In this document: piece after piece, positions 54,320 to 63,119 of the stretch
How the letters are laid out: each line of letters starts with the position of its first letter
How positions within the stretch are numbered: position 1 is the stretch's first letter
Assembly: GCA_025060475.1 (NCBI GenBank)
Contig: JANXBZ010000004.1
Span: 1 to 64,000, forward strand
DNA length: 64,000 nucleotides
Reading direction: 5' to 3'
Source: Dictyoglomus sp.
Lineage (GTDB): Bacteria > Dictyoglomota > Dictyoglomia > Dictyoglomales > Dictyoglomaceae
Program-made: the position numbers and the translations under genes
The notes under the pieces: model-generated
The model's database searches: none
Told to the model about the DNA's origin: nothing
Seen by the model: only the letters and a program-made list of their open reading frames with translations

Positions 54320-56037
54320 ATATTTAAATCGATTCTTCCACCAGCACCCCAAAATTTTGTAATTATAAACTCTAATCCCTCTTCTTTTCTTTCTGAAAGC
54401 CATAGTTTACCATAAATGTTAGCAAGTTTTATAAAATCAGAAACTTTTAACTCTCCTTTTAATTTACTTATTCCCACTTTTAACATTTCTCTTATAAAAC
54501 ATAAATCTTCAGGAAGATTTATAGGAAATACCTCTTCCAAAAGCTTTTCATATTTTTTCAATAGTTCCTCTTTATTGGTTAAATCTCCTAATATTTTAGA
54601 ATAATAATCCATCCAGAAATCTCCTGTGGGTTCTCTTTTCTGATAGTCTTTTCCTATTACTTCTGTAAAATATCTAAATAGAAAATCTCCTAAAACAACC
54701 CGTTTTATAGTTTCTGAAAAGAAAGTCTCCCCAAAGACTTTTCTTACTCTAACAATTTCCTCCCCTTCTTTCGATAATGCCATCCATTTTTCTTCCCATT
54801 CTCCATTTCCTTCTGCGATTTCCATTCCTGCAAGAATAAGAGGATCCAAAAAAGAAAAAAGACATTCTGAACCATCGTCTCCCCACGCAGTAATTAAAAA
54901 ACCAGGAAGTTTTTCTTTTTTAGCAGAAGTCAAGAAGTTCCTAAGATTTCCAAGAGCAATATCAAAATTAGGATAAAATCTTAGCCAGTTAGAAAGACCA
55001 GGACACGCTAATTCCTTTTTCTTTCTCTCCCCAAACATATTTATCTTATTTTCAAAATGCTCATAGGAAAGATCTGTATAATCCCAATTAGCAATAACCA
55101 CATCATCCCAAATATCACTTTCTAATACAATTTTCCACCTCTCCTTCTCCTCTTCTCTAAGATACATGCCCGTTAACATATCTCCCCATACTACAGGAAT
55201 TTTTCCTTTATCCTTTACCATATTTATCATGTTTCTATGATGCATCTCAAAAAGAAAAGGACCATTAAAAGTTCCTGTTTTATCTAAGCTTCTTCCCCTT
55301 CCCAAGGCCCAGGTCTCATCTCCACCAATATGTATATATTTTGAAGGGAAAAATTCCAAAACCTCAGAAAGAAGGTCATAAGTGAATTCTCTTGCAGATT
55401 CATTGGACACATCTAAGCATCCCTCTTGAGGTCTATGCCATTCACTAAATTTTGTAAAATCAGGTAAAGAAAGAATATGTTCCATATGGCCACAAAGCTC
55501 TAAAGAAGGAAAAACCTCAATTCCTAAATTTTTGCCAAAATCTATGATTTCTTTTAATTCTTCCTCTTTTAATCTTCCTCGAAGAATCCCAATCTGGGGA
55601 TATTTTCTCCAAGGAAAAAGATCCTCAAAATATATAGCAAAATAATTGTATTTTAGAAGGAAAAGCCATTTTAGAATCTTTTTGAAAGTATCAAGATTAG
55701 GGACTCCGCCCCTTGCAATATCCAAATGATATCCTCTAAAGGAAAAGGAAAATTCTTCTTCTATAATTACCTCAGGAAGCATCTTTTTATTTTGTATTAA
55801 AAGTTGAATAATTGTTGCATAACATATTTTCTCATCCCCCCAAATATAGATTATTTTATCCTTTATCTCTAGTCCCGTTCCTTCCTTTTCTAATTTATTT
55901 ATTCTCCATGTCCCTTTAGGAATACTAAATTCTTTAGAAAGAAATTGGGGAAAATTCTCAAATCCATCAAAGGGAAACCATTTTCCTCTAAATTCCAATC
56001 TTTTAGGTTCGGGAACAATATAAATTCTTCCTTCCAT
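54313..56037 (-). CDS. GH20-like beta-N-acetylhexosaminidase
   Basis: 574-residue glycoside hydrolase without a signal peptide, so probably cytoplasmic. A short GH20b-like N-terminal domain (about 1-95) precedes a TIM barrel with FRGYHLDIARGG (100-111) and the catalytic pair D240-E241 in HIGGDETWALG, which is how GH20 enzymes place the polarising Asp and the acid Glu for substrate-assisted hydrolysis. The C-terminal 130 residues are helical. The substrate would be terminal GlcNAc/GalNAc or a related sugar; some barrel motifs are unusual, so the exact specificity is open. Confidence 0.82.
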   Translation of the reverse strand: MEGRIYIVPEPKRLEFRGKWFPFDGFENFPQFLSKEFSIPKGTWRINKLEKEGTGLEIKDKIIYIWGDEKICYATIIQLLIQNKKMLPEVIIEEEFSFSFRGYHLDIARGGVPNLDTFKKILKWLFLLKYNYFAIYFEDLFPWRKYPQIGILRGRLKEEELKEIIDFGKNLGIEVFPSLELCGHMEHILSLPDFTKFSEWHRPQEGCLDVSNESAREFTYDLLSEVLEFFPSKYIHIGGDETWALGRGRSLDKTGTFNGPFLFEMHHRNMINMVKDKGKIPVVWGDMLTGMYLREEEKERWKIVLESDIWDDVVIANWDYTDLSYEHFENKINMFGERKKKELACPGLSNWLRFYPNFDIALGNLRNFLTSAKKEKLPGFLITAWGDDGSECLFSFLDPLILAGMEIAEGNGEWEEKWMALSKEGEEIVRVRKVFGETFFSETIKRVVLGDFLFRYFTEVIGKDYQKREPTGDFWMDYYSKILGDLTNKEELLKKYEKLLEEVFPINLPEDLCFIREMLKVGISKLKGELKVSDFIKLANIYGKLWLSERKEEGLEFIITKFWGAGGRIDLNIK

Positions 56038-56115
56038 ATTATTTCCTCCTATTTTGATTTTTTAAAACTCAAGAATATATAAATGAAAACATCTTTTAAA
56101 ATTAGGAGGAAGATT

Positions 56116-56365
56116 ATGAGCAATTATTGCTCTTATTTTTTCAATGCAGAATAATACATCCATAACCATATATTTTGGTCCCTGACAGTTCCAAGGACCT
56201 ACTGCCTTGATCTTATTAATATCCTTCTCCCTTGGGATCCTTTTAAGTATGATTTCTGTGATCCCTACATTGATAAAAAATAAATTTACCATTTCAAAGC
56301 AACAAAAGAAAATAGAAGAACTTGAAAGGAAAATATCTGAAGGGAGAGAAAACGTAAAGTCCTAA
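56116..56365 (+). pseudogene. Decayed LapA/DUF1049-like membrane protein gene
   Basis: From 56120 one frame reads AIIALIFSMQNNTSITIYFGP, stop, QFQGPTALILLISFSLGILLSM, then a basic, coiled C-terminus ending ELERKISEGRENVKS. This is the pattern of LapA-domain proteins: N at the end of helix one, a short beta loop, helix two and a coiled tail. SD TTAGGAGGAAG precedes an ATG at 56116, but that ATG is one base out of frame and helix one is cut short. The TGA at about 56183 replaces an expected Trp or similar. So it carries a frameshift or deletion at the start and one stop. The - strand ORF here is its shadow. Confidence 0.65.
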
Positions 56366-56367
56366 CA

Positions 56368-57414
56368 TTATTTAAGCCTCTTTTCAAATTTTTCTATATC
56401 TACCTGAGAACCTTTTAGTATAATTTTCTCAGGATTTTTTATTCCTATTCCTACTTCTACTGCTCTTTTTATCTGAGGATGATCCCACATATTTTTATCC
56501 TGAATCTCAGGAGTTGTTCCAAGAATCTTCAGAAGGGAAAGACCTACTATATCACATGCAATCCTATCAGGAGATGCAATAATCATCATAGGTTCCCTTA
56601 CCTCTCCCTTTGCAGGTCCTCCTCTAACGAATACTCTACTGGCATCTAATATATTTAATGCAGGATTAAAGGCAAGATTTAATTCTGCAATCATCTCCTT
56701 TATATATCTTGACCCATGCATTATCATCCTATCTTGTCTATGAATTAATCCAACAAAGTTTTTTAATGACATAGTAAAATCTGTAATAGAATGAGTTTTA
56801 ACTACAGCTACATTAATAATATGATCTACTTCTTTTACTATTTTGGGGATTCTAAATCCATTACTCCAATATTTTGCCTTCTCAGGTTTTACCCATATCC
56901 ATTCCATATTATCTAAAGCATATAATTCTACCCCTAATTTTTTAGCTACTTGTGCAATTCCAACTCTTTCCATGTTTCTCATAGTATTAGGCCAAGGAAT
57001 CCCTGAACAATCCGCGACAATAATCCTTTTCGCTCCCCTTTCTTTTACCATTAAGATTACTTCTTCTAAAACTTGAGGGTTTGTTGTTCCTGGATAGGGA
57101 TCATCGGAGTTTACATTTGGTTTTATAAGGACTGTATCCCCGGGATTTATAAAATTAAGCCCTCCAACCATATAAACTGAAGTTCTTACTGACTGCTTTA
57201 TATCCCTTTCCTTTGCAATACCAACAGGAACAACCTCTGAGATTTTTTGGTTTTCTATTTCTTTAGTCTCCATTGATAGATTTTGAACAATTCTATTAAG
57301 ATCAAGGTTGTTGACTTTATCAAACTTTACAAAATTTTTTTCTATTTTTGAGAAACTCTGAGAAATTAAGAAGGCGATCCCTAAACCTAAGTTAAAAATT
57401 TTTTCCTTTTTCAT
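56368..57414 (-). CDS. DUF362 family protein
   Basis: 348 residues with a hydrophobic N-terminus that may be a signal peptide (about 8-22). The DUF362 domain spans about 65-340 with TVLIKPNVNSDDPYPGTTNPQ, RIIVADCSGIPW and INVAVVKTHSITDFTMSLKNFVGLIHRQDR, all typical. The family has no firmly established activity; some members carry ferredoxin domains, which this one lacks. It lies 21 bases after the beta-glucuronidase gene in the same direction with its own SD (GGAGGG), so the two are probably cotranscribed. Confidence 0.82.
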   Translation of the reverse strand: MKKEKIFNLGLGIAFLISQSFSKIEKNFVKFDKVNNLDLNRIVQNLSMETKEIENQKISEVVPVGIAKERDIKQSVRTSVYMVGGLNFINPGDTVLIKPNVNSDDPYPGTTNPQVLEEVILMVKERGAKRIIVADCSGIPWPNTMRNMERVGIAQVAKKLGVELYALDNMEWIWVKPEKAKYWSNGFRIPKIVKEVDHIINVAVVKTHSITDFTMSLKNFVGLIHRQDRMIMHGSRYIKEMIAELNLAFNPALNILDASRVFVRGGPAKGEVREPMMIIASPDRIACDIVGLSLLKILGTTPEIQDKNMWDHPQIKRAVEVGIGIKNPEKIILKGSQVDIEKFEKRLK

Positions 57415-57435
57415 GGAAATCCCTCCAATATGAAT

Positions 57436-59202
57436 TTATTTATTCGCCCATCTTTCCTTAAGAAATAAAGCAGAAGCTTTAGGCTGTCTCTGTCTTGTAA
57501 ATACTCCCTTCTTATTTCCCAAAACCCTTATTACATGCTGTTTTGTAGCAAAATCAGCAAAATTCCAAACATGTTCTCCAATTACAAAGGATAATTTATC
57601 AAGAACCTCTCCATATTTTTTTAGAAATTCCACCTGAAATTCTTCAGTAAACATTACTGGTGGATCCTGATGAAATCCTGCAATGGTATCCGCACCAAAC
57701 TCAGAGAGTAAAATGGGCTTTTTATATAACTCATACCATGTTCTTAACTCTCTCTCTAGTTGAAATCCTATCAATTCCAAATGTCCCATATCAGTATACC
57801 AAGCATAATATCTGTTTACACTGATAATATCCACATACTTTGCAGTCTTTGTTTCTAAAGGACCTGAACTTTCTACAATGGTAATGGGTCGTGTAGGATC
57901 TAATCTTCTTACCTCTTCTATTATCCTTTTAAAATATTCTTCAGCTTCTTCTTCATAATCTGCAGGTTCATTTGCCACACTCCACATGATTACACAAGGA
58001 TGGTTCTTATCTCTATTTATCATTTCCTTCATTACCTGAATATGATATTGTAATGTTTTTTCATTAATTCTCTCTTCACAAAAGACCTTTTTTTGACGAT
58101 TAAAGAAATTCATCCCCACTCCAGGAGCTTCATCTATTACCAGTATTCCATATTGATCAGCAAGATCCAATATTTCTTCTGCATAGGGATAATGAGATGT
58201 CCTAAAGGAGTTTGCATTTATCCATTTTAATAAGTTAAAATCTTTAACCGCTATCACAGGATCATATCCTTTTCCTCGAATATCACTATCTTCGTGCTTT
58301 CCAAATCCCTTAAGATATATGGTCTTTCCATTTAGAAGTAACTTATCTTCTTTTACTTCAATAGTTCTTATACCAATATTTAAAGAGTATGAATCTTCTA
58401 ATTCTTCACCATTATAGGTATCAACTTTTAAGGTATAAAGATAGGGATTCTCAGGACTCCAAAATTCACAATTTTTTATAATCAATTTTCCTTTTTCTCC
58501 CTTTTCCCTACCTATTTCCTTTCCATTCTTATCAAAAACTATTACCTCTACTCTTTCTTTTTCTCCCTCTATTTTTACCTCATAATTAATCTCTCCATCT
58601 TCTCCATTTATATTCGTTACAACTTTAATATCAGATATGTAATTCTTTGGAGTAGTGTAAAGAAATACAGGTCTGTGAATGCCTGAATAATTATAAAAAT
58701 CAAAATAATATTCTTGAGTTTTATATCCTTCAGGATGCATAGGATCTTTATACTCTATAATTTCACCTGGAGGAAGAGAATTCCAATCAAGGATATTATT
58801 TACTGCTATAACCACTCTATTTTCCTTCCCAAATTCTACAAATGGAGTGATCTCTCCCTCAAAGGGTAAAAATCCTCCTTTATGTTCCACGATCTTTTCT
58901 CCATTTACCCATAAAATAGCATAATGGGAAGCGCTTCCAACTCTTATAAATACTCTTTTATCTTTCCAAGATAAGGGAACAAAAAATTTCCTCTCATACC
59001 AAACATATCCTATATGATCTCTTATGGATATATCTTGAGTTATATCATTATAACTTGATGGAACAGGCATTAATATAGCATTTTCTAAGGGTTTCTTATA
59101 CCATTCCTCTATTAACCCCTTATTTTCTTTATCAACCTTAAATCGCCAGATTCCTGAAAGATCCTTAACCTCTCTTCTTTCGCTTTCCCGAGGATATAAC
59201 AT
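57436..59202 (-). CDS. uidA: GH2 beta-glucuronidase
   Basis: 588-residue glycoside hydrolase that releases beta-linked glucuronic acid. It aligns along its whole length with E. coli UidA: LYPRESERREVKDLSGIWRF at the start, sugar-binding domain, Ig domain and TIM barrel. Acid/base E412 (VANEPAD) and nucleophile E501 (LLSEFGADT) are present. The N-x-K motif that recognises the uronate carboxylate is intact as N563-K-K565 (LGNKKG), which separates true glucuronidases from GH2 galactosidases. No signal peptide, so cytoplasmic. Together with the GH67 alpha-glucuronidase it gives this organism both anomeric routes to glucuronate. SD AAGGAGGAT precedes the ATG. Confidence 0.93.
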   Translation of the reverse strand: MLYPRESERREVKDLSGIWRFKVDKENKGLIEEWYKKPLENAILMPVPSSYNDITQDISIRDHIGYVWYERKFFVPLSWKDKRVFIRVGSASHYAILWVNGEKIVEHKGGFLPFEGEITPFVEFGKENRVVIAVNNILDWNSLPPGEIIEYKDPMHPEGYKTQEYYFDFYNYSGIHRPVFLYTTPKNYISDIKVVTNINGEDGEINYEVKIEGEKERVEVIVFDKNGKEIGREKGEKGKLIIKNCEFWSPENPYLYTLKVDTYNGEELEDSYSLNIGIRTIEVKEDKLLLNGKTIYLKGFGKHEDSDIRGKGYDPVIAVKDFNLLKWINANSFRTSHYPYAEEILDLADQYGILVIDEAPGVGMNFFNRQKKVFCEERINEKTLQYHIQVMKEMINRDKNHPCVIMWSVANEPADYEEEAEEYFKRIIEEVRRLDPTRPITIVESSGPLETKTAKYVDIISVNRYYAWYTDMGHLELIGFQLERELRTWYELYKKPILLSEFGADTIAGFHQDPPVMFTEEFQVEFLKKYGEVLDKLSFVIGEHVWNFADFATKQHVIRVLGNKKGVFTRQRQPKASALFLKERWANK

Positions 59203-59294
59203 TTAAAAATATCCTCCTTCCAAAAATCTGGTATTATTGATAATATTATGGAATATAAATTAATAAAAATCAAAGGAAATAGTAGGAGAGATAA

Positions 59295-60158
59295 ATGAGA
59301 GAAAAAGAAAGGGCATATATATTGCTACTTATTGGTATTCTTGCTATGTCTACAGCTTCATTATTTATAAGATTAGCTCAAGCTCCATCTTTAATTGTTG
59401 CTACTTATAGATTAATCTTCTCTTCTCTGATTTTGTTAATTATATACAGAAAAAAGATTAAAATAGAGAAAAATATATTACCTTTCTTAATAATTTCTGG
59501 AATCTCCCTTGGCATTCATTTCTATACCTGGATTTCATCGGTATATTTAACTTCTGTGGCCAACGCAGTAGTACTTGTAAATACAAATCCTTTATTTATT
59601 ATCTTGTTTACAATTCTCTTTGATAAAAAAAGGCCTCCCCTTTATTATTTTCTCTCCTTATTCTTTGTCCTTCTTGGAATGTTCCTTATTACCAGCAAAA
59701 GTTTAGAGTTTAAATTGGGATTAGGAGAAATCTTTGCAATTATTGGAGGGTTCTCCGTAGCAGTTTATCTTTATATAGGTCAAAAATTATCTAATAAAAT
59801 ATCTTTGATAAGTTATATATCCTCGGTTTATAGTTTTTCTGCTATCTTTCTATTCATTATATCCCTATTTGCTCCCTATCCTTTATTTGGTTATTCCTTA
59901 AAGAACTATATTTATTTCTTACTTTTAGCTCTTATTCCTCAGCTTATTGGACATTCTTCTGCTAACTATGCCTTAAGAATTCTTCCTGCAAGCTCTGTAG
60001 CTCTTATAATACTGGGAGAAAATGTGTTTGCAACAATTTTTGCATATATATTTTTAAAGGAATCTATCTCTTTAAATCAGGCATTAGGAATGATAATTAT
60101 TACCTTAGCCATAATGTATAATTCTATAAAGGAAAGAATAGAGGAAAGAAGACAATGA
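59295..60158 (+). CDS. EamA/DMT-superfamily transporter
   Basis: 287 residues with ten predicted helices arranged as two repeated EamA domains (about 5-135 and 145-280). Typical features are an N-terminal LIGILAMSTASLFIRLA and a mid-domain junction after YFLSLFFVLLGMFLITSK. It likely exports or imports a small metabolite; the substrate cannot be read from sequence. It starts at ATG 59295 after SD TAGGAGAG and ends in an ATGA overlap with murT, so the three genes through gatD form an operon. Confidence 0.85.
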   Translation: MREKERAYILLLIGILAMSTASLFIRLAQAPSLIVATYRLIFSSLILLIIYRKKIKIEKNILPFLIISGISLGIHFYTWISSVYLTSVANAVVLVNTNPLFIILFTILFDKKRPPLYYFLSLFFVLLGMFLITSKSLEFKLGLGEIFAIIGGFSVAVYLYIGQKLSNKISLISYISSVYSFSAIFLFIISLFAPYPLFGYSLKNYIYFLLLALIPQLIGHSSANYALRILPASSVALIILGENVFATIFAYIFLKESISLNQALGMIIITLAIMYNSIKERIEERRQ

Positions 60159-61480
60159 CAAGATTTTTTCTTGCTCTTTTTCTAGGAAGGATAGTTTATT
60201 ATATTATGAGAATTCTTTCTCAGGATGCTACCACATTACCAGGGAAAATTGCTCTAATTATAGATCCTCGTTTTATAAAAAAAATATCAAAAAGGATTAA
60301 AAATATTATCCTTGTTACGGGAACTAATGGAAAAACTACAACTAATAATCTTATCTTTTTTTTATTAAAAAATAAAGGATATAAAGTTTTAGGAAATCTT
60401 GAAGGTGCTAATTTAAAAAGTGGAATTGCTACATGTTATATAAAAAATCCCAAAACTTTTGATTTTGGAACCTTTGAGATTGACGAAGGTATCTTTCCTA
60501 AAATCCTTGAAGATTTAAATCCTAATATTGTTGTAATTACAAATTTTTTTAGGGATCAATTGGATAGATATGGAGAGATTGATATAACAGTAAATAGGAT
60601 TTTTAAAGCTTTAGAGGGAAAAAGGGAAATAAAACTGGTATTGAATGGGGATGATCCCTTTGTAGCAAGATTTCAAGATCTACCTTTAGAAAAAATATTT
60701 TATGGAATAAAAGAAAAAGTTGGAAGTAAAGATTCTGATATAAAGGAAAGTATCTATTGTCCAAAATGTGGTGAAAAACTTAATTATGATTATTTTAACT
60801 ATGCTCAACTGGGAAAATACTCTTGCTCCTGTGGTTTTAAAAATCCAGAATATGAATTTTATATTAAAAAAGTTAACATCACTAACTCTTGGAGTTTCTC
60901 TATTATAGAACAAAAGAAAGAAATTTCTTTATCTTTTAAATATCCAGGAATTTACAATCTTTATAATGCTCTTGCAGGATATACTGTTGGAAGAATATTA
61001 GGACTTTCTTCTGAATATCTTAAGGAAACTATATCAAGTTTTTCCTTCTTTTTAGGAAGATTTGAAAAATTTATATATAAAGGTATGGAAAAAATTCTTA
61101 TTCTTGTTAAAAATCCTACAGGATATAATCAAGTTCTTGATACTATAAAATCAGATCCCTCGGAAAAGATTTTGGTTTTAATTTTAAATGATAATATTGC
61201 AGATGGAAGAGATGTATCCTGGATTTGGGATGTAGATTTTGAAAGATTAAAAGAGGAAGAGAGTATAAGAGAAATTTATTGTTCAGGAAAAAGAGGAGAA
61301 GACTTAGTTGTAAGATTGAAATATGCAGAAATTCCCTTAGAGAAAATTAAATTGGTTAAAAGTTTAAGAAAAGCTATAAACCTTTCTCTTTCTTTCCCCT
61401 ATAAGGTTTATATTCTTCCTACCTATACTGCCCTTTTTAAATGCCGAAAATTATTATTGAGGGTTAAAAATGGAGCTTAA
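60155..61480 (+). CDS. murT: Lipid II isoglutaminyl synthase subunit MurT
   Basis: 441-residue Mur-ligase-like subunit that, with GatD, amidates the D-Glu of lipid II to D-isoglutamine. The ATP-binding P-loop is GTNGKTTT (56-63). A zinc ribbon inserted in the middle domain has C202, C205, C224 and C226. The C-terminal DUF1727 domain follows. ATG 60155 overlaps the EamA stop; its own end overlaps gatD by 11 bases, matching the obligate partnership. MurT-GatD is best known from Gram-positives and is notable here given the diderm features elsewhere. Confidence 0.93.
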   Translation: MTRFFLALFLGRIVYYIMRILSQDATTLPGKIALIIDPRFIKKISKRIKNIILVTGTNGKTTTNNLIFFLLKNKGYKVLGNLEGANLKSGIATCYIKNPKTFDFGTFEIDEGIFPKILEDLNPNIVVITNFFRDQLDRYGEIDITVNRIFKALEGKREIKLVLNGDDPFVARFQDLPLEKIFYGIKEKVGSKDSDIKESIYCPKCGEKLNYDYFNYAQLGKYSCSCGFKNPEYEFYIKKVNITNSWSFSIIEQKKEISLSFKYPGIYNLYNALAGYTVGRILGLSSEYLKETISSFSFFLGRFEKFIYKGMEKILILVKNPTGYNQVLDTIKSDPSEKILVLILNDNIADGRDVSWIWDVDFERLKEEESIREIYCSGKRGEDLVVRLKYAEIPLEKIKLVKSLRKAINLSLSFPYKVYILPTYTALFKCRKLLLRVKNGA

Positions 61481-62192
61481 ATTATTTTATATGTATCCAG
61501 ATCTTTTAAATTTATATGGAGACAGAGGAAATATAATAATAATTGAAAGAAGAGCGAAATGGAGAAAGATATTTGTAGAAATAAAGGAGTTCACAAAGGA
61601 TAAAGAAGAGAACTTAGAAGAAGCGGATATAATCTTTTTAGGAGGGGGTTCAGATAGAGAACAAGAGATCCTATATTCTCACTTTTACAAGTTTAAGGAC
61701 ATTATTAAAGATCTTATAGAAGATGGAGTACCTCTTCTTGCAGTATGTGGAGGATATCAACTTTTAGGAGAATATTATTTAGATGCCCAGGGAAGAAAAA
61801 TAGAAGGGCTTTCCATATTAAAATTTTATACGCGAGCAGAAAGAGGAAGACTAATTGGGAATATATTAATTGAGACAGATCTTCCCATAGACCCAAAAAC
61901 CTTAGTAGGCTTTGAAAATCATGGAGGAAGAACTTATCATAATTACAAACCCTTAGGAAGGGTAATAAAGGGTTATGGAAATAATGGAAAGGATGGATAT
62001 GAAGGGCTTGTTTATAAAAACTGTATAGGTACTTATCTTCATGGTCCTATCCTTTCCAAAAATCCTCATCTTGCAGATTTTATAATAAAATCTGCCTTAG
62101 AAAGAAAATACAAGAGAGAAGTTTTTCTTCCGCCTCTTTCCGATAAAGAAGAATTTCTTGCCCATAGGAATATAATAAAAAAGCTAAAGTGA
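61470..62192 (+). CDS. gatD: Lipid II isoglutaminyl synthase glutaminase subunit GatD
   Basis: 240-residue class I glutamine amidotransferase of the CobB/CobQ type. The nucleophile is C93 in AVCGGYQLLG and the general base candidate is H191 in GTYLHGPIL, close to the C94 and H189 of Staphylococcus GatD. It delivers ammonia to MurT. The early motifs LNLYGDRGN (13-21) and FLGGGSDREQ (56-65) are family-typical. Its start lies 11 bases inside murT. Confidence 0.93.
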   Translation: MELKLFYMYPDLLNLYGDRGNIIIIERRAKWRKIFVEIKEFTKDKEENLEEADIIFLGGGSDREQEILYSHFYKFKDIIKDLIEDGVPLLAVCGGYQLLGEYYLDAQGRKIEGLSILKFYTRAERGRLIGNILIETDLPIDPKTLVGFENHGGRTYHNYKPLGRVIKGYGNNGKDGYEGLVYKNCIGTYLHGPILSKNPHLADFIIKSALERKYKREVFLPPLSDKEEFLAHRNIIKKLK

Positions 62193-62193
62193 A

Positions 62194-62202
62194 TGCTATA
62201 AT
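62194..62202 (+). promoter_or_regulatory. Extended -10 promoter of nadAB
   Basis: TGCTATAAT is a perfect extended -10; no convincing -35 precedes it. It overlaps the gatD stop region and lies 20 bases before ATG 62223. Confidence 0.5.
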
Positions 62203-62222
62203 TTATAAGAATGAGGTGAGCT

Positions 62223-63119
62223 ATGGATCTTATAGAAAAAATTGAAAAACTAAAAAAAGAGAGAAATGCTATCATATTAGCTCATAATTATCAGCTTCCT
62301 GAGATTCAAGATATTGCAGACTTTGTAGGAGACTCTTTAGAACTTTCCCGTATCGCAAAGAAAGTAGAAGAAAAAGTTATTATTTTTTGTGGAGTCCATT
62401 TTATGGCAGAAACTGCAAGTATCTTAGCACCAGAAAAGAAAGTGCTTTTGCCTGATTTAAATGCGGGATGTCCCCTAGCAAATATGATAACTGCAGAAGA
62501 TGTAAGAAGACTAAAAAAAGAATTTCCTAATGCACTGGTGGTGGCATATATTAATACATCCGCGGAAGTTAAAGCAGAGAGCGATTATTGTTGCACTTCT
62601 GCTAATGCAATAAATGTGGTAGAAAAGGTTCCTTCTGAGGAAATTATATTTATTCCCGATAGAAATCTAGGTTATTACGTAAGTAAAAATACAAAGAAAA
62701 AGATGTACATATGGAATGGATTTTGTCCTACTCACCAAAGAATTCTTCCCCAAGATATTGAAAGGCTAAAAAAGGAGCATCCCAATGCAAAAGTAGTAGT
62801 TCACCCCGAATGTAGAAAAGAAGTACTAGAGCTTTCTGATAAAATTGCTAGCACCAGTGGGATTATAAGATTTGTAAAAGAGGATGAGGGAAAGGAATAT
62901 ATAATAGGAACAGAGATGGGAATTCTCCATAGACTGAGAAAGGAATGCCCTGATAAGATATTTTATCCTGCATCTTATCTTTCCGTTTGTCCCAACATGA
63001 AGAAAATTACTTTGGAAAAGGTTTTATGGGCTTTAGAGGATTTAGAGCCCGAAGTAAAAGTTAAAGAACCTATAAGATCAAGAGCGTTAAAGGCTATTGA
63101 GAATATGCTTAATTTATGA
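62223..63119 (+). CDS. nadA: Quinolinate synthase
   Basis: 298-residue 4Fe-4S enzyme that condenses iminoaspartate with dihydroxyacetone phosphate to quinolinate in NAD synthesis. Cluster ligands are C83 (AGCPLANM), C168 (GFCPTHQ) and C256 (SVCPNMK), the three cysteines at positions nearly identical to those known in thermophile NadA. Substrate motifs HNYQ (21-24) and GDSLELSR are present. SD GAGGTGAG precedes the ATG. Its stop overlaps the nadB start (ATGA), and the two form the usual pair for iminoaspartate hand-over. Confidence 0.95.
   Translation: MDLIEKIEKLKKERNAIILAHNYQLPEIQDIADFVGDSLELSRIAKKVEEKVIIFCGVHFMAETASILAPEKKVLLPDLNAGCPLANMITAEDVRRLKKEFPNALVVAYINTSAEVKAESDYCCTSANAINVVEKVPSEEIIFIPDRNLGYYVSKNTKKKMYIWNGFCPTHQRILPQDIERLKKEHPNAKVVVHPECRKEVLELSDKIASTSGIIRFVKEDEGKEYIIGTEMGILHRLRKECPDKIFYPASYLSVCPNMKKITLEKVLWALEDLEPEVKVKEPIRSRALKAIENMLNL

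Noticed and set aside
56062-56292. 76-codon - strand ORF
   Set aside because: No recognisable product and no SD; the + strand reads as a LapA-like remnant.
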